A stretch of 64,000 nucleotides of DNA from Petaurus breviceps papuanus. Lineage: Eukaryota > Chordata > Mammalia > Diprotodontia > Petauridae. A model generated the notes under the pieces. It was not told where the DNA came from. It did not search any database and saw only the letters and a list, made by a program, of their open reading frames with translations. The position numbers and the translations under genes were made by a program. The stretch covers positions 505,001-569,000 of the forward strand of contig JAMXIF010000031.1 in assembly GCA_028583685.1 (NCBI GenBank), written 5' to 3'. Below, one piece after another: positions 62,236 to 64,000 of the stretch; positions within the stretch are counted from its first letter, which is position 1, and every line of letters starts with the position of its first letter.

Positions 62236-63344
62236 GTGAGTCAAGTTCCGACCTTATTCTTCTTCAGGCTCTCTCCCCTGCCTTGAGGGGCTCTGACATT
62301 CTTAGCATGTGGGACCTGGATATGAAATATGCTCATTCCTGGCTTTCCTTAATGCTCTTCTTTATCATTTCTACTTAGTGATCTTTCTTGCTTCCAAGAA
62401 ACTGCCTCTGAGATCTCTGCCTCCTTGTCTTTACCAGTCTACCTTTCACCTTCCAGGCCCAGTATAGTCTAAATGGGCACGGTGAGGAGATCAACTCACA
62501 TTTATAAAGGACTTTTTAAGGTTTGCAAAGTATTGGACTGTCCTTACTACAACTGTGTGAGGTTGGCGGTGCAAATATTATTATTCCCATTTTACAGAAA
62601 ACAAAATCAAAGGTCAAAGTGATTTATTTATGGTCACACAGCTAGGAGTGACTGGAACTGAGATTAGAGATCAGGACTCTTCACTCTAAGCCCCAAGGTG
62701 GGGCCCACAAGCTGAGAGATTTGGGAGATGCAGTTTTGTGGGTCTGAATTAATGTCGGACAATTCAAAGAATTGTGGGGTCATAGATTTAGAGCTAGAAA
62801 GTAATGCATAGGTCATCAAATCCAACCCCTCCTTATTTTACAGATGAGGAAACTGAGACCCAGAGTGGCAAAGTAACTTTCCAGTGGACACACAGCTAAT
62901 AGGCATCTGAGGAAGAATTCAAACCCAGCTCTTCCCATCTCTACACCTAGTGTAGAGATCTACTACACCATACTTCCTCTCAGACTCATAGCTTAGGTTT
63001 CCCAACAGCTCCAGCAGCCTTGTCAGACCAGACACCAGCCTCTGTAGACACTGCTTGTCTGCATTGTCCATTAGTTCTTCCTCCACCCTGAGCGCTCACT
63101 TCAGGGGCACATAGTCAGTCATATGGTTATATAACTTGACCCAGTGAAAAAAAGTCAGCATGAGGAGTCATCTGGGCAAAAGATGGGCATTCCATTTTTC
63201 TATCCCACCACCCTTGAGCGGTCAGATGGACTCAAGCCACACTCACTGTCAGAGTGATCTGGAAAGAGCCCTAGCGATCTTTTGGACTGGGAGTGAGATC
63301 CGGGACTCTTGTTTATACGATATATATTTTGTATGTGCATGTTG

Positions 63345-63740
63345 TCTCCCCCCACTAGAACATGAGCTTCTTGAGGGCAGGGCCCACGTTTTTTACTTTC
63401 TCTGTATCCCCTCGTCCTTAGCAGAGTGTCTGGCACATTTTTGTTGTTGTCCAGTTGTTTCAGTCATGTCCGACTTTTCTTGATCCTATTTGGAGTTTTC
63501 TTGGCAAAGATACTGGAATGGTTTGCCTTTTCCTTCTCCAGTTTATTTTACAGATGAGAAAACTGAGGCAAATAGAGTTAAGTGATTTGCCCAGGGTTAC
63601 ACAACTTGTAAGTATCTGGGGATGGATTTGAACTGAGGTCTTCCTGACTCCAGACCTGGCACTCTATCCACTGTGCCACCCAGCTGCCCTACTATGTGCC
63701 TGGTACATAATAGGCACTCAATAAATGTTGTTGACTGACT
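63345..63740 (+). repeat. L2 3' end split by a SINE
   Basis: L2 text gagggcagggcccacgtttt runs to 63438 and resumes at 63695 with ataggcactcaataaatgtt. Confidence 0.7.
63439..63692 (-). mobile_element. Full-length marsupial SINE inserted in L2
   Basis: An inverted copy ends gccacccagctgcccta. The flanks tgtctggcacat (63427-63438) and tgtgcctggtacat (63695-63708) look like a diverged target duplication. Confidence 0.75.
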
Positions 63741-64000
63741 TTGGTTTCACCTTAGGGCTCTTGTTATAATTTCAAGGGAAAACTTCAGGCTTTCAAAGTG
63801 CCCAGTGGTGGTCAACAGTCGTGACAGAAATTAGATCTCTTTGGGTCTATATCTTAGTCTGTCAGAATGACCTAAAGATATGTCAGCACCCATCTAGTGC
63901 AGAGCTCCTTTCTCAGCCTTATGATAAGGGTATAGAGGCAGCGTGGCATAGTAACTAGAGGTTAGGAGTCAGGGAGATGCAGCTTCCAGTCTTGCCTCTG

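Larger units (their letters stand above)
62236..64000. other. SSPO: Start of SSPO intron 68 to window edge
   Basis: Holds an inverted MIR (62490-62700), a THER-type SINE (62770-62990), an L2 end split by a SINE, and a forward MIR start at 63930-64000. The next SSPO exon was sought and not found. Confidence 0.75.

Noticed and set aside
61450-61546. Splitting exon 66 at gtctcc
   Set aside because: No acceptor downstream restores the frame before EAEEEPC, while the unspliced frame is open.
62236-64000. A further SSPO exon completing the TIL domain
   Set aside because: No open segment with the expected CxWHC and CYCPPG pattern and splice sites was found.

Overview
The window reads as the nuclear genome of a marsupial. 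Two things show this. First, the host gene has vertebrate-type exons and introns. Second, its introns and upstream flank are full of copies of the metatherian CORE-SINE that starts 'ggggcagctaggtggc' and carries 'gaggaaactgaggca' on the other strand, together with MIR/THER-type SINEs, L2 3' ends, marsupial-type L1 3' ends and many (CA), (GA), (TCTA) and (CCCTTC) microsatellites. A New World opossum-like genome fits, but the species cannot be fixed from the sequence alone.

There is one gene: SSPO (SCO-spondin), on the + strand. It starts at 8148 and runs off the right edge. I traced 68 coding exons from the ATG to 62235. Their phases agree at every junction and give 10,116 nt, or 3,372 codons, with no stop. 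That is roughly the N-terminal two thirds of a protein that is about 5,000 residues in other vertebrates. The remaining C-terminal exons lie outside the window.

Domain order along the gene: signal peptide and EMI domain (exons 1-4); three VWD-C8-TIL assemblies, with an extra TIL before the third VWD (exons 5-26); eight LDLa modules (exons 27-34); two TSP1 repeats (34-35); TIL/VWC (36-37); TSP1 (38-39); VWC-like segment and Pro/Thr linker (39-41); F5/8-type C domain (42-44); LDLa, Pro/Ser/Thr linker, LDLa, LDLa (45-50); then alternating TSP1 repeats and TIL/VWC units (51-68). In total I count 11 LDLa modules and 12 TSP1 repeats. SCO-spondin is secreted into cerebrospinal fluid by the subcommissural organ and forms the Reissner fibre; all visible domains are extracellular and disulfide-rich.

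Layout: 1-8147 is upstream flank, with a G-rich ~29-bp minisatellite, two GC boxes, a 99-bp minisatellite, an L2 fragment carrying SINE insertions, and microsatellites. No second gene could be supported there. 8148-62235 is SSPO; its longest introns (17, 29, 43, 46, 49, 59) are mostly repeats. 62236-64000 is the start of intron 68, again SINE/L2. A 10-base assembly gap (20406-20415) lies inside a microsatellite in intron 17.

The most interesting signals are the intact frame itself, the repeated use of one split cysteine codon at TIL/VWC boundaries (a footprint of exon duplication), a GC-AG intron, a weak donor with a strong-looking decoy 10 nt downstream, a ~230-bp pyrimidine hexamer tract abutting a splice acceptor, and a small hAT-like transposon present three times. 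I did not find an unknown type of biological system.
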